From Deltaproteobacteria bacterium (GTDB taxonomy: Bacteria > Bdellovibrionota > JACOXK01), in assembly GCA_016186995.1 (NCBI GenBank), contig JACPKQ010000016.1:8921-72920 (forward strand): DNA of 64,000 nucleotides, in the 5' to 3' direction. Made by a program: the position numbers and the translations under genes. The notes beneath the pieces were generated by a model. That model was not told the DNA's origin, did not search any database, and saw only the letters and a program-made list of their open reading frames with translations. This document shows, piece after piece, positions 16,480 to 25,105 of the stretch. Numbering within the stretch: position 1 is the first letter of the stretch; each line of letters starts with the position of its first letter.

Positions 16480-18243
16480 ATGAGTATGAGCGAAAATAAA
16501 AACTTTCTCACAGATAAAAAAAAAAAAAAAAAATTTTGGGGGTTTTTAAAACCCTATAAAAAAACTATATTCTTAAGTCTTGCCCTTATCTTTTGCATTG
16601 CAAGTTTAGGGCTGATTCAACCCCTTCTTATTAAGAAAGCGATTGATGATTACATAGCACACAAGGACGTATCAAGCCTTCTTGTGGTTTCCTCTACACT
16701 TTTGCTTGTGATCGGGGTCGAATACGGTCTTCGTTGTATGCAAGTTTTTCTCATGCAAAAAACTGGAGAAGAAACAATTCGAGATATCCGCAATGCACTT
16801 TATGCACACATTCAAAGTCTCAAAACAGATTTTTTCTCAAAACAACCTATTGGACGCCTTGTCACCCGATGCACAACAGACATTGAAGCCCTTACAGAAA
16901 TGTTTACCTCAGGGCTTGTCGCTATCCTTGCCGATCTTTTTATGATTATAGGTATTGTTTTTATGCTTTTTTATCTGAGTCCTCAAATGACTCTGGCGAG
17001 TTTTCTTGTACTTCCCTTTCTTGTTATAGCAGCCCTTTATTTTCAAAAAAAGATGCGCTCTGCTTTTAGAAACATTCGAAAATACGTTGGAAATTTAAAT
17101 GGATATCTTCAAGAAAACCTAAATGGCATGGATGTTGTGCAGACCTTTAATCAAGAAGAACAAGCCTTTAAAGAGTTTAATGATCTCAACTTTAAAATTA
17201 TGGGCTTTCACTTTCAAAATATTACCTATGACGCCATTCTTTACTCTATTGTTGAAGCCTTAAGTGCTATTACAATGGGGTTGATCATTTGGTTTAGTTC
17301 TGGAAGTCTTATTCAAGGGTTGATTACTGCAGGAACTCTTGTTGCTTTTATAGAATATATTCAAAGGTTTTTTATTCCTATTCGAGACTTGTCACAAAAA
17401 TATGCCATTATGCAATCAGGTTTGGCCTCCCTTGAAAGAATTTTTGCTCTTCTTGAAACAAAAGAGTTGATTCCTGTTTCTGCACAAGCTTTGATTCCTC
17501 ACAAAGTAGAAGGATACATAGAATTTAAAAATATTTCTTTTTCTTACAAAGAAAATGAGCCTGTTTTAAAAAACGTTTCTTTCAAAATACAAAATGGTGA
17601 AAAAGTAGCCTTTGTAGGCCCTACAGGAAGTGGTAAATCAACCATTATGAAACTGATCACACGCCTTTATGATGTTAACGATGGGGAAATTTTGCTTGAT
17701 GGTATTGATGTTCGAAACTTAAATCTAAAGTTTTTAAGAAAAAATGTGTGCCTTGTTTCTCAAGACTTTTTCATTTTTTCTGGAAGTGTTTCAGAAAATG
17801 TAAGTTTAGGAGATCCTTCTATTACAAAAGAAAACGTTATAGAAGCCTGTAAGGCTGTTGGTATTCATGAATTTATTCTTTCACTTACGCAAGGGTATGG
17901 CACAAAATTAGCCGAAAAAGGAAGTAATATTTCTGTGGGCCAACGACAACTCATTTCTTTTGCAAGGGCTTTTGCCTTTAACCCGAAAGTACTTATTTTG
18001 GATGAAGCCACATCTAATATTGATACCCATACAGAAATTTTGATTCAAAAAGCTTTGGAAAAATTGATTGAAGGAAGAACGTCCATGATTATTGCACACC
18101 GCCTTTCAACCATTAGAAATGTAGACCGTATTTTTGTTCTTCATAAGGGAAAAATTATTGAAAATGGATCTCATGAACAACTAGTCAGAGAAAAAGGGCT
18201 TTATCACAAACTTTATTCACTTCAATTCCAACCTCATTTATAA
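16480..18243 (+). CDS. ABC exporter half, catalytic subunit (MdlB-like)
   Basis: The membrane domain (about residues 20-300) is followed by an ATPase domain with Walker A GPTGSGKST (about 379), a modified signature ISVGQRQL (about 483, Val replacing the second-position Gly of LSGGQ) and canonical Walker B LILDEATSNID with Glu. The asymmetry fits the upstream half: that half's intact LSGGQ completes the ATP site on this subunit. The start chosen is ATG 16480 (AGAGGA just upstream); the frame extends further upstream only through repeats. An 18-base A run at 16516-16533, encoding a Lys tract, sits 12 codons in. Confidence 0.88.
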   Translation: MSMSENKNFLTDKKKKKKFWGFLKPYKKTIFLSLALIFCIASLGLIQPLLIKKAIDDYIAHKDVSSLLVVSSTLLLVIGVEYGLRCMQVFLMQKTGEETIRDIRNALYAHIQSLKTDFFSKQPIGRLVTRCTTDIEALTEMFTSGLVAILADLFMIIGIVFMLFYLSPQMTLASFLVLPFLVIAALYFQKKMRSAFRNIRKYVGNLNGYLQENLNGMDVVQTFNQEEQAFKEFNDLNFKIMGFHFQNITYDAILYSIVEALSAITMGLIIWFSSGSLIQGLITAGTLVAFIEYIQRFFIPIRDLSQKYAIMQSGLASLERIFALLETKELIPVSAQALIPHKVEGYIEFKNISFSYKENEPVLKNVSFKIQNGEKVAFVGPTGSGKSTIMKLITRLYDVNDGEILLDGIDVRNLNLKFLRKNVCLVSQDFFIFSGSVSENVSLGDPSITKENVIEACKAVGIHEFILSLTQGYGTKLAEKGSNISVGQRQLISFARAFAFNPKVLILDEATSNIDTHTEILIQKALEKLIEGRTSMIIAHRLSTIRNVDRIFVLHKGKIIENGSHEQLVREKGLYHKLYSLQFQPHL

Positions 18244-18249
18244 TGGATT

Positions 18250-18278
18250 GTGTTCAAAAATTCAGACTTTTTGAACAC
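18250..18278. other. Perfect 11 bp hairpin
   Basis: GTGTTCAAAAA (18250-18260) and TTTTTGAACAC (18268-18278) pair perfectly around a 7-base loop, 6 bp after the exporter stop codon. No T tract follows, so it is not a standard terminator; it may slow decay or weaken read-through into the permease gene. Confidence 0.6.
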
Positions 18279-18330
18279 TACCTTTAATGGTTCATTGGAC
18301 AACTCTTTTTGTGCCTGGCATTCTCATGCC

Positions 18331-19062
18331 ATGTCGCAAACACTTATACTTCTTCTAACAGCATTAATAACCTCTATCCTTTCAGGTGCGCTTGGAATGG
18401 GTGGAGGCATCCTTCTTTTTGCTGTGATGGCTCAGTACTTTCCTTTACAAATATTAGTTCCTCTTCATGGGCTCATTCAGTTAGGAAGTAATACTTCTAG
18501 GGTTATTTACAGCTATAAATCTGTAAATCGAGGTTTAACCTTGCAATTTGCTCTAGGAGCACTTTTTGGGGCTGCCTTAGGTTCTCAATTTGTTATTCAA
18601 GTTCCAGAAAATTTTTATAAAATTGGTTTAGGATTTTTTATTTTGATTATTACTTTCTTAAATCTTCCTAAACCGAAGAAAAAATTTTTTCTAAAATGGC
18701 CCATATTAGGAAGTATAGCTACTTTTTTAAGCCTTTTTGTAGGTGCGACAGGGCCATTACTTGCCCCCTACTACCTTTCAGAAAAGCTAAAAAGAGAAAC
18801 ACTTGTGGCAACCAAAGCTGCATGCCAAATTTTTATTCATCTTCTTAAAGTTATCACATTCTTTCTATTAGGCTTTGTTGTTAGCCCTCACCTTTTACTT
18901 CTTAGTGGTATGCTCATTATGGTTTTTATCGGAAACTACTTGGGTAAAATCATTCTTCATCGAATTTCAGAAAAATCTTTCGTTTGGTTATTTAAAGTGC
19001 TCATTATTCTGCTTTCTCTAAGAATGATTTTTCAAGGGTTCTCAAATATATTTGCAAAATAA
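18331..19062 (+). CDS. TSUP family permease (sulfite exporter TauE/SafE-like)
   Basis: This is a 243-residue membrane protein with about eight helices in two related halves. The first half opens with the family pattern SGALGMGGGILLFAVM and later VPLHGLIQLGSNTSR; the second half has FVGATGPLLAPYYL, the matching GATGP motif. TSUP proteins move sulfite, sulfonates or other organic anions; the substrate here is not evident. The frame is open from 18250, but that stretch is a hairpin followed by non-typical residues, so ATG 18331 is preferred. Confidence 0.8.
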   Translation: MSQTLILLLTALITSILSGALGMGGGILLFAVMAQYFPLQILVPLHGLIQLGSNTSRVIYSYKSVNRGLTLQFALGALFGAALGSQFVIQVPENFYKIGLGFFILIITFLNLPKPKKKFFLKWPILGSIATFLSLFVGATGPLLAPYYLSEKLKRETLVATKAACQIFIHLLKVITFFLLGFVVSPHLLLLSGMLIMVFIGNYLGKIILHRISEKSFVWLFKVLIILLSLRMIFQGFSNIFAK

Positions 19063-19106
19063 ATAACCAAAATTCTGGTTTGAACTTTTCATTTCCCTAT
19101 CGTTCG

Positions 19107-19136
19107 TTGACAAGAAAATGGGCCCTTGATACGACT
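19107..19136 (+). promoter_or_regulatory. Possible promoter of the nuo locus
   Basis: A perfect -35 TTGACA (19107-19112) is followed after about 18 bp by a weak -10 (TACGAC, about 19131-19136). It lies roughly 30 bp before nuoA1 in the only sizeable gap upstream of the complex I genes. Confidence 0.35.
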
Positions 19137-19167
19137 TCGTAAGTACTTTTAATTCCCAAGGAATTTT

Positions 19168-19563
19168 ATGTTTGAAGACTTCGCACACGTTCTTATTATG
19201 CTCATCGTAGGGGTTGTTTTTGTACCCTTAACATTGTTTGTAGGAAAGTTTGTCCGACCTCATAACCCTTATGCAGAAAAAGAGACAACTTATGAATGTG
19301 GAGAGGAACCACAAGGAAGTGCTTGGGTTCAATTTAACCTTCGATTTTATACCATTGCCATTCTTTTCATTATTTTTGAAGTTGAAGTAGCTCTGATATT
19401 TCCTGTTATTGCTGTATTTAGAGAAAAAGCATCTCAATCAACATGGGATACAGGGCTTTTAGTTTTTATAGAAATTCTTGTTTTTGTTCTTATATTAGTC
19501 TTAGGGCTTATCTACGCCTGGGTCAAAAAGGATCTTAACTGGATTAAAAAACTGACAACTTAA
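19168..19563 (+). CDS. nuoA: NADH-quinone oxidoreductase subunit A, set 1
   Basis: NuoA is a three-helix membrane subunit near the quinone site. The loop between helices 1 and 2 carries YECGEEPQGSAWVQFNLRFY, with the family Cys, and helix 2 has FIIFEVEVALIFP. Set 2 has the more usual FDIEAVFMYPWA here, so set 1 is the more diverged. The ATG follows AAGGAA closely. The gene starts a packed run (3 bp to nuoH1) that contains only membrane-arm subunits. Confidence 0.9.
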   Translation: MFEDFAHVLIMLIVGVVFVPLTLFVGKFVRPHNPYAEKETTYECGEEPQGSAWVQFNLRFYTIAILFIIFEVEVALIFPVIAVFREKASQSTWDTGLLVFIEILVFVLILVLGLIYAWVKKDLNWIKKLTT

Positions 19564-19565
19564 TT

Positions 19566-20568
19566 ATGGAAACACTTGCAGGTTTTTTAGCAGAACTCAC
19601 AAACAATGTGCTTCCCTTTTGGGCTTATAGTCTCATTGCCATTCTACTTATTTTGGGTGTTGTGGCTCTTCCATTTGCAGGCATTGCCACTTATCTGGAA
19701 AGAAAGGTTTCGGCTGATATTCAAGCACGCATTGGCCCCAATCGTGTGGGCCCCTTTTATTCTTGCCCCCATGATTGTTATTGTAGGAAGTTTCGCTTCT
19801 TTTGTTGTTATTCCTTTTTCAGAAAAAATTATTATTTCAGATTTAAACATCGGTTTTCTTTATCTTCTTGCGATGGGTTCTCTTGTAGGGTTGGGTATTA
19901 TTATGGGAGGTTGGGCCTCTAACAACAAATGGTCTCTTTTAGGCGGAATGCGTTCTGCAGCCCAAGTTATTTCTTATGAAATACCAAGTGCTTTAGCAGG
20001 CCTTTCAGTTGTGCTTGTTTCTGGAAGTTTGAGTTTTGGAACAATTGTAAGAGAGCAATCTCACTTGAACTGGTATATTTTTCATAATCCTTTTCTTTTT
20101 ATCAATTTTTTTATTTTTTTCACTGCTGCTTTAGCCGAAGTCAATCGAACACCCTTTGATATTCCAGAAGCAGAATCAGAACTTGTTGGAGGGTTCCATA
20201 CAGAATATTCAGGTATGCGTTTTGCTATTTTCTTTATGGCAGAATACGCTGATATTTTTGTCATTTGTGCTATTTCTTCTGCTCTCTTTTTAGGTGGATG
20301 GTACTTACCTTTCATTCCACTTGATGCTCTTTCTACAAACTTAAAAGTTTTTGTTCAGTTTTTTGTTGTCACTACAAAGACCCTCATTCTTTTTTATGTT
20401 GTCATGTGGTTAAGATGGACTTTGCCACGATATCGTGTGGATCAGCTGCTTGCTATTTGCTGGAAGTTTTTAACCCCACTTGCTTTTACAATGTTGATCT
20501 TTACAGCTCTTTGGGTTCTTGTTTTTCAAGGACGTGGGCTTGTACAAATGATTCAGGAGTTATTTTAA
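19566..20568 (+). pseudogene. nuoH: NuoH (set 1), disrupted by an internal deletion with frameshift
   Basis: The N-terminal part reads normally (TYLERKVSADIQARIGPNRVGP) in one frame to about 19754, then the sequence jumps to FILAPMIVIVGSF in the +1 frame from 19756 and continues to the end as good NuoH (GGWASNNKWSLLGGMRSAAQ, FDIPEAESELVGGFHTEYSGM). Compared with the intact set 2 NuoH about 28 codons are missing, covering the loop GLFQPIADGIKFIMKED that is conserved for quinone binding. The lost length is not a multiple of three, so no full-length product can be made. An assembly error must be excluded. Confidence 0.85.
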
Positions 20569-20569
20569 A

Positions 20570-21064
20570 ATGACAGATATTATTTTGCTCATTTTTGGCT
20601 TAATAACCGTAGTTTCAGCTGCTCTCGCTGTTTTTCATCCTCACATTGTTTATGCAGCCTTTTCCCTCATGCTTACTTTTTTTGGAGTGGCTGGACTTTA
20701 TGTTTTTTTACAAGCAGATTTTGTAGCTGGGGTTCAGGTGCTTATTTATGTAGGTGGCATTCTCATCCTTTTTCTTTTTGCCATTATGCTTTCCCATAAA
20801 CTTTTTGGAAGTCCCCTTAGGGATTTACAAAAAAAATTGATTCCTGCTCTTGGCTTAAGCCTCCCCATTTTTTTTATTATTGCTTATGTGATTTTTTCAA
20901 CAAATTGGAATCTTGTTTCTCAAACAGGACAAAATGAAACTGTTTCAAGTTTAGGGCATTTAATCCTTGATCAATATATTTTACCCTTTGAACTTGCCTC
21001 CATTCTTCTTTTAGGGGCCCTCATAGGGGCTGTGTATTTAGTGAGGTCTTCAGATGATAAATAA
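20570..21064 (+). CDS. nuoJ: NADH-quinone oxidoreductase subunit J, set 1
   Basis: This 164-residue protein has five predicted membrane helices. The diagnostic stretch is FLQADFVAGVQVLIYVGGILILFLFAIML, containing the pi-bulge region that links the quinone site to the antiporter modules. The C-terminal helix FELASILLLGALIGAVYLVR is typical. It starts one base after nuoH1 and overlaps nuoK1 by 11 bp. Confidence 0.92.
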   Translation: MTDIILLIFGLITVVSAALAVFHPHIVYAAFSLMLTFFGVAGLYVFLQADFVAGVQVLIYVGGILILFLFAIMLSHKLFGSPLRDLQKKLIPALGLSLPIFFIIAYVIFSTNWNLVSQTGQNETVSSLGHLILDQYILPFELASILLLGALIGAVYLVRSSDDK

Positions 21065-21362
21065 TCTTTATTTCTTCCTTACTATAAGTGCTCTTCTCTT
21101 CAGCTTGGGTATTACCGCTATTTTTTATAGAAAAAATATTATCGCAATTCTTATTGGGGTGGAACTTGTTCTTAATGCAGCTTCTTTAAATTTTGTCGCT
21201 TTTTCAAGATTTACACAATCTCATCTTCATGGCCAAGTCTTTGCTTTATTTATTATTATCATTGCAGCTGCTGAAGCAGCCGTTGCACTGGCTATTGTTT
21301 TAAGACTTTTTCAAACAAAAGAAACCATTGATGTGGAGGAAGCAAACGCGCTTAGAAATTAA
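21054..21362 (+). CDS. nuoK: NADH-quinone oxidoreductase subunit K, set 1
   Basis: This 102-residue protein has three helices. It carries the two membrane-embedded Glu residues of the proton path: one in IGVELVLNAASLNFVAF and one in IIIAAAEAAVALAIVLRLF. Length and order are normal. Start and stop overlap the neighbouring genes (11 bp with nuoJ1, 1 bp with nuoL1), showing translational coupling. Confidence 0.93.
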   Translation: MINNLYFFLTISALLFSLGITAIFYRKNIIAILIGVELVLNAASLNFVAFSRFTQSHLHGQVFALFIIIIAAAEAAVALAIVLRLFQTKETIDVEEANALRN

Positions 21363-23524
21363 TGGACATGATCAAACTTTCATTACTTATCGTAACTCTT
21401 CCACTCATAGCTTTCACCATTCAAATTCTTGTGGGTAAGCGCCTACCTCGAGATGGAGATTTTATTTCTCTTGCAAGTATTTTTGTTTCTTGGATTTTAT
21501 CCCTTAAGCTTTTGTGGAATGCTTTTTCTCTTTATGATCCACAACTTAAAATCACAAAAGAATGGCTTTGGTTTGATTTGGCGCGGTTTTCAAGTGATTT
21601 AGACATTTTTGCTTTAAAACTTCCTGTGGGCATTCTTTTAGATAATGTTTCAATTCTTATGCTTGTGGTTGTGACAACGGTCAGTTTTCTTGTGCACTTT
21701 TATTCAATAGGTTATATGAAGGGTGACGCTCATTATTCACGATTTTTTGCCTATCTTTCTCTGTTTTCTTTTTCCATGCTTGGGCTGGTACTGACAGACA
21801 ATCTTTTTGTTCTTTATATTTTTTGGGAGCTTGTTGGGGTGTGCTCTTATCTTTTGATTGGTTTTTGGTTTGAAAAGAGAAGTGCTGCTAATGCTTGTAA
21901 GAAGGCTTTTTTAACAACACGTGTGGGAGATATTGGCCTGTTCATTGGTATCATGATGGTCTTCACCACATTAGGAAGTGTTTCTTATTCCTCAATCTTT
22001 GAAGCGAAAGCTTCCGGGCTTTTTTCTGGTGTTTTCGGAACGATTGCCGGGCTTTGTATTTTTATGGGTGCTGTTGGGAAAAGTGCTCAGTTCCCACTTC
22101 ACATTTGGTTACCTGATGCCATGGAAGGCCCAACACCGGTAAGCGCTCTTATTCACGCTGCCACCATGGTTGCCGCTGGTGTTTATCTTGTGGTTCGTCT
22201 TTTTGTCTTTTTTACTCCCGATGCGCTTCTCACAATCGCTTATGTGGGTGGATTCACCGCTTTGTTCGCCGCCACGATGGCTCTAACCCATCAAGATATA
22301 AAAAAAGTTTTAGCTTATTCAACTGTTTCCCAATTAGGGCTTATGATGCTCGCCTTAGGTGTGGGTGCCTACACAGCGGGTTTCTTCCATCTTGTGACTC
22401 ACGCTTCTTTTAAAGCTTGTCTCTTCCTTGTTTCAGGAAGCGTGATTCATGCTCTTCATGGTGAACAAAATCTTTTTAAAATGGGTGGGCTTCGGAAAAA
22501 AATGCCCCTTACCTTTGGAACGTGCCTTATAGCAACACTTGCTATTGCAGGAGTTCCTTTATTTTCAGGTTTTGTGAGTAAAGATCAAATTTTAGCAGGC
22601 ACTCTCTCTTTTGCTTATAACCATCCTCCACATTCTCTTCTTGCTTTTTTCGGTTTTGGGGCTTCGGCTCTTACAGCTTTTTATATGTTTCGGTTACTCT
22701 TTCTAACTTTTTTTGGAAAACCACGCGATGAAAAACTTTATTCTCATGCACATGAATCATCTTTTGTAATAACACTTCCCCTTATTATTTTAGCTATTCT
22801 AAGTTTGGGGTTTATCTACGAAAAACAAAATTGGTTTGAACACCTTATTCAAAAGCCTCAACTCATTGCTATAAAATCAAGTGTTGTTGTGGCACCTAAT
22901 TCCGAGACACTACCTATTTTTAAAAAAATCAAAGAAAAAACAAAAGAGAATGTGGATCCTTCGGCTACGCCTCAGGATGACAGAGAGGTTCTCGGGGATG
23001 ACGTAAAAGATCAACCACAAGTTGCCTATGTTGAGCCTCATAAAACAGAAAATGAAAAGAAAGCACACACACAAGCTATGGTTGCCTCTGTATTCTTTGC
23101 CTTTTTTTCTATTTTCTTAGCATGGCTCTTTTACATTCAAAGAGTTATAGATCCGGAAAAAGTTTCAGAAAAATATAAATCTGTTTATAATACATTAGTA
23201 AATCTTTATTGGATTGATGAGGCTTATCAATTTCTTTTTATTGGACCACTTATTAAAATAAACAATTTTCTCTATAAAAAAATAGATTCAGAAATTATTG
23301 ACCAAGGGTTTATCGATAGGAGCGCTTTAATCACCGTCAAAACAGCACACGCGCAAGGCGATTTTGATAATACTGTCATTGACCGTGGTGTTGATGGCAC
23401 AGCCCACACTGTGTTTTCGGGGGGACTAAAACTTGTTCGAATCCAAACAGGCCAAGTTCAAGATTATCTTAAGATTGGTTTAGGTCTTGTGATTATTTTA
23501 CTGATTGCATTTATACTGATGTAG
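21362..23524 (+). CDS. nuoL: NADH-quinone oxidoreductase subunit L, set 1 (with repeat-derived insertion)
   Basis: NuoL is the distal proton-pumping antiporter-like subunit. Core motifs are present: ILWELVGVCSYLLIGFWF-like helix 5, HIWLPDAMEGPTPVSALIH and the lysine helices. At 720 residues it is about 100 longer than NuoL2 (625). The extra length is mostly a hydrophilic stretch (about residues 505-575) between the last core helices and the lateral helix. Within it, 22954-22985 is a translated copy of a dispersed repeat, read as VDPSATPQDDREV. The C-terminal lateral helix and anchor follow normally, so the protein may still work. Confidence 0.92.
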   Translation: MDMIKLSLLIVTLPLIAFTIQILVGKRLPRDGDFISLASIFVSWILSLKLLWNAFSLYDPQLKITKEWLWFDLARFSSDLDIFALKLPVGILLDNVSILMLVVVTTVSFLVHFYSIGYMKGDAHYSRFFAYLSLFSFSMLGLVLTDNLFVLYIFWELVGVCSYLLIGFWFEKRSAANACKKAFLTTRVGDIGLFIGIMMVFTTLGSVSYSSIFEAKASGLFSGVFGTIAGLCIFMGAVGKSAQFPLHIWLPDAMEGPTPVSALIHAATMVAAGVYLVVRLFVFFTPDALLTIAYVGGFTALFAATMALTHQDIKKVLAYSTVSQLGLMMLALGVGAYTAGFFHLVTHASFKACLFLVSGSVIHALHGEQNLFKMGGLRKKMPLTFGTCLIATLAIAGVPLFSGFVSKDQILAGTLSFAYNHPPHSLLAFFGFGASALTAFYMFRLLFLTFFGKPRDEKLYSHAHESSFVITLPLIILAILSLGFIYEKQNWFEHLIQKPQLIAIKSSVVVAPNSETLPIFKKIKEKTKENVDPSATPQDDREVLGDDVKDQPQVAYVEPHKTENEKKAHTQAMVASVFFAFFSIFLAWLFYIQRVIDPEKVSEKYKSVYNTLVNLYWIDEAYQFLFIGPLIKINNFLYKKIDSEIIDQGFIDRSALITVKTAHAQGDFDNTVIDRGVDGTAHTVFSGGLKLVRIQTGQVQDYLKIGLGLVIILLIAFILM
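22954..22985. repeat. Dispersed GGATCCTTCG...CTCAGGATGACAG repeat inside nuoL1
   Basis: The sequence matches the repeat at 16293-16320 and the related copies near 4616, 39403 and 44618. It is in frame within nuoL1 and contains the usual imperfect palindrome (CCTTCGGC...GCCTCAGG). Confidence 0.75.
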
Positions 23525-23533
23525 GAGGACTTT

Positions 23534-25099
23534 ATGCATAGTTGGTTTGGACAACACACTCTTTCGCTGATTACTTTTATTCCCATCATAGGAATATTAC
23601 TTGTATTAAGTATACCCAAAACAAAAGAAACGGTTCTAAAATATACAGCCCTTGCTTTTGCAACTACTCCTTTTGTTCTTTCTCTTTATGTTTACCAGTA
23701 TTTTGATTTGACTTCTTCTAAAATGCAGTTTGTAGAGCAACTCAACTGGATCCCAAGTTTTAATATTGAGTATTTTTTAGGAATCGATGGGCTTTCACTT
23801 CCTATGATTCTTTTAACAGGACTTCTCTCTGCTCTTTGCATTATTGCATCATGGAATATTAAAAAAGGTCTTAAGGGTTATCTTGCTCTCTTTTTACTTT
23901 TAGAAACAGGAATGCTTGGGGTTTTTTGTGCTCTTGATTTCTTTCTTTTTTTTATTTTTTGGGAAGTCATGCTTCTTCCTATGTATTTTCTTATTGGTAT
24001 TTGGGGTGGTCCTAAAAAAGAATATGCAGCCATCAAGTTCTTCCTTTATACACTTGTTGGATCTGTTCTTATGCTTGTAGCTTTGATTGCTTTTTATCTC
24101 AACACAGATCCCCACACTTTTAATCTTATTAAACTTTCAGAACCTGGTATTTTAGTAGGCAATCAAATTTCACTTTTTGGAATCTCCTTATCTTTCCACA
24201 GTTTTAAAATACTCCTGTGGATATTTTTGTTTATCGGATTTGCTATTAAAGTCCCACTCTTTCCATTTCATACATGGTTGCCTTTAGCACACGTTGAGGC
24301 ACCTACTGCTATTTCTGTAATTCTTGCAGGCGTTCTTTTAAAAATGGGAACTTACGGATTGCTTAGAATTTCCTATCCTATTTTACCAGGAGAAACTCTT
24401 TACTTTATTAAAGATATTCCGCTTCTTCCTCTTTTAGGGGTGGTGAATATTATTTATGGCGCCTGCTGTGCCATGGCCCAAATTACTTTACCTGAAGAAA
24501 AAGGTGGGAACGATCTTAAAAAACTGATCGCTTACTCCAGTATCAGCCATATGGGGTATGTCATTTTAGGAATGAGTGCCATGACAAGTGAAGCTATGCA
24601 CGGAGCTGTGTTTCAAATGTTTAATCACGGAACTATCACTGCCATGCTCTTCTTACTTGTAGGTGTCATTTATGACCAAGCTCACCATAGAAAAATTGAT
24701 GGCTTTGGAGGTTTGGCAACAAAAGTACCCGTGCTCACAGGTATTGTATCAGTTGCCTTTTTTGCGGCACTGGGTTTACCAGGGCTTTCTGGTTTTATCT
24801 CTGAAGCTCTTGTATTTTTAGGATCTTTTAAATCAACTCTCCCAGGGCTTCGTACTTTTACAGTCTTAGCTACTTTGGGTATTATTTTAAATGCTGCTTT
24901 TTTACTGTGGGCATTGCAAAAAATATTTTTAGGCACACTCAACACTCAATATGAAAACTTTCAAGATATGACAAAACGAGAGCTTATTACACTTGTTCCA
25001 CTCACTGTGGTTGTCATTTTTTTAGGCGTGTATCCAACACCGATGCTTGATCTTATGCAACGAACTTTAAATAATTTATTGCACTTAATGGGAGTTTAA
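23534..25099 (+). CDS. nuoM: NADH-quinone oxidoreductase subunit M, set 1
   Basis: This 521-residue antiporter-like subunit has about 14 helices. The key Glu of helix 5 is in FIFWEVMLLPMYFLIGIWGG and the helix 7-8 region reads IKVPLFPFHTWLPLAHVEAPTAISVILAGVLLKMG. The usual WLPDAH has become WLPLAH here, while NuoM2 keeps the Asp. This change at a near-invariant site, with the broken nuoH1, suggests relaxed constraint on set 1. It starts 9 bp after nuoL1 with AGGAGG just upstream. Confidence 0.93.
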   Translation: MHSWFGQHTLSLITFIPIIGILLVLSIPKTKETVLKYTALAFATTPFVLSLYVYQYFDLTSSKMQFVEQLNWIPSFNIEYFLGIDGLSLPMILLTGLLSALCIIASWNIKKGLKGYLALFLLLETGMLGVFCALDFFLFFIFWEVMLLPMYFLIGIWGGPKKEYAAIKFFLYTLVGSVLMLVALIAFYLNTDPHTFNLIKLSEPGILVGNQISLFGISLSFHSFKILLWIFLFIGFAIKVPLFPFHTWLPLAHVEAPTAISVILAGVLLKMGTYGLLRISYPILPGETLYFIKDIPLLPLLGVVNIIYGACCAMAQITLPEEKGGNDLKKLIAYSSISHMGYVILGMSAMTSEAMHGAVFQMFNHGTITAMLFLLVGVIYDQAHHRKIDGFGGLATKVPVLTGIVSVAFFAALGLPGLSGFISEALVFLGSFKSTLPGLRTFTVLATLGIILNAAFLLWALQKIFLGTLNTQYENFQDMTKRELITLVPLTVVVIFLGVYPTPMLDLMQRTLNNLLHLMGV

Positions 25100-25105
25100 A
25101 AAGTC

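Noticed and set aside
16254-16511. Minus-strand open frame containing VIPAEAGIQ and HPEPIEGS
   Set aside because: Both strings are typical translations of dispersed ATTCCCGC and CCTTCGA repeats; it also lies across two real genes' ends.
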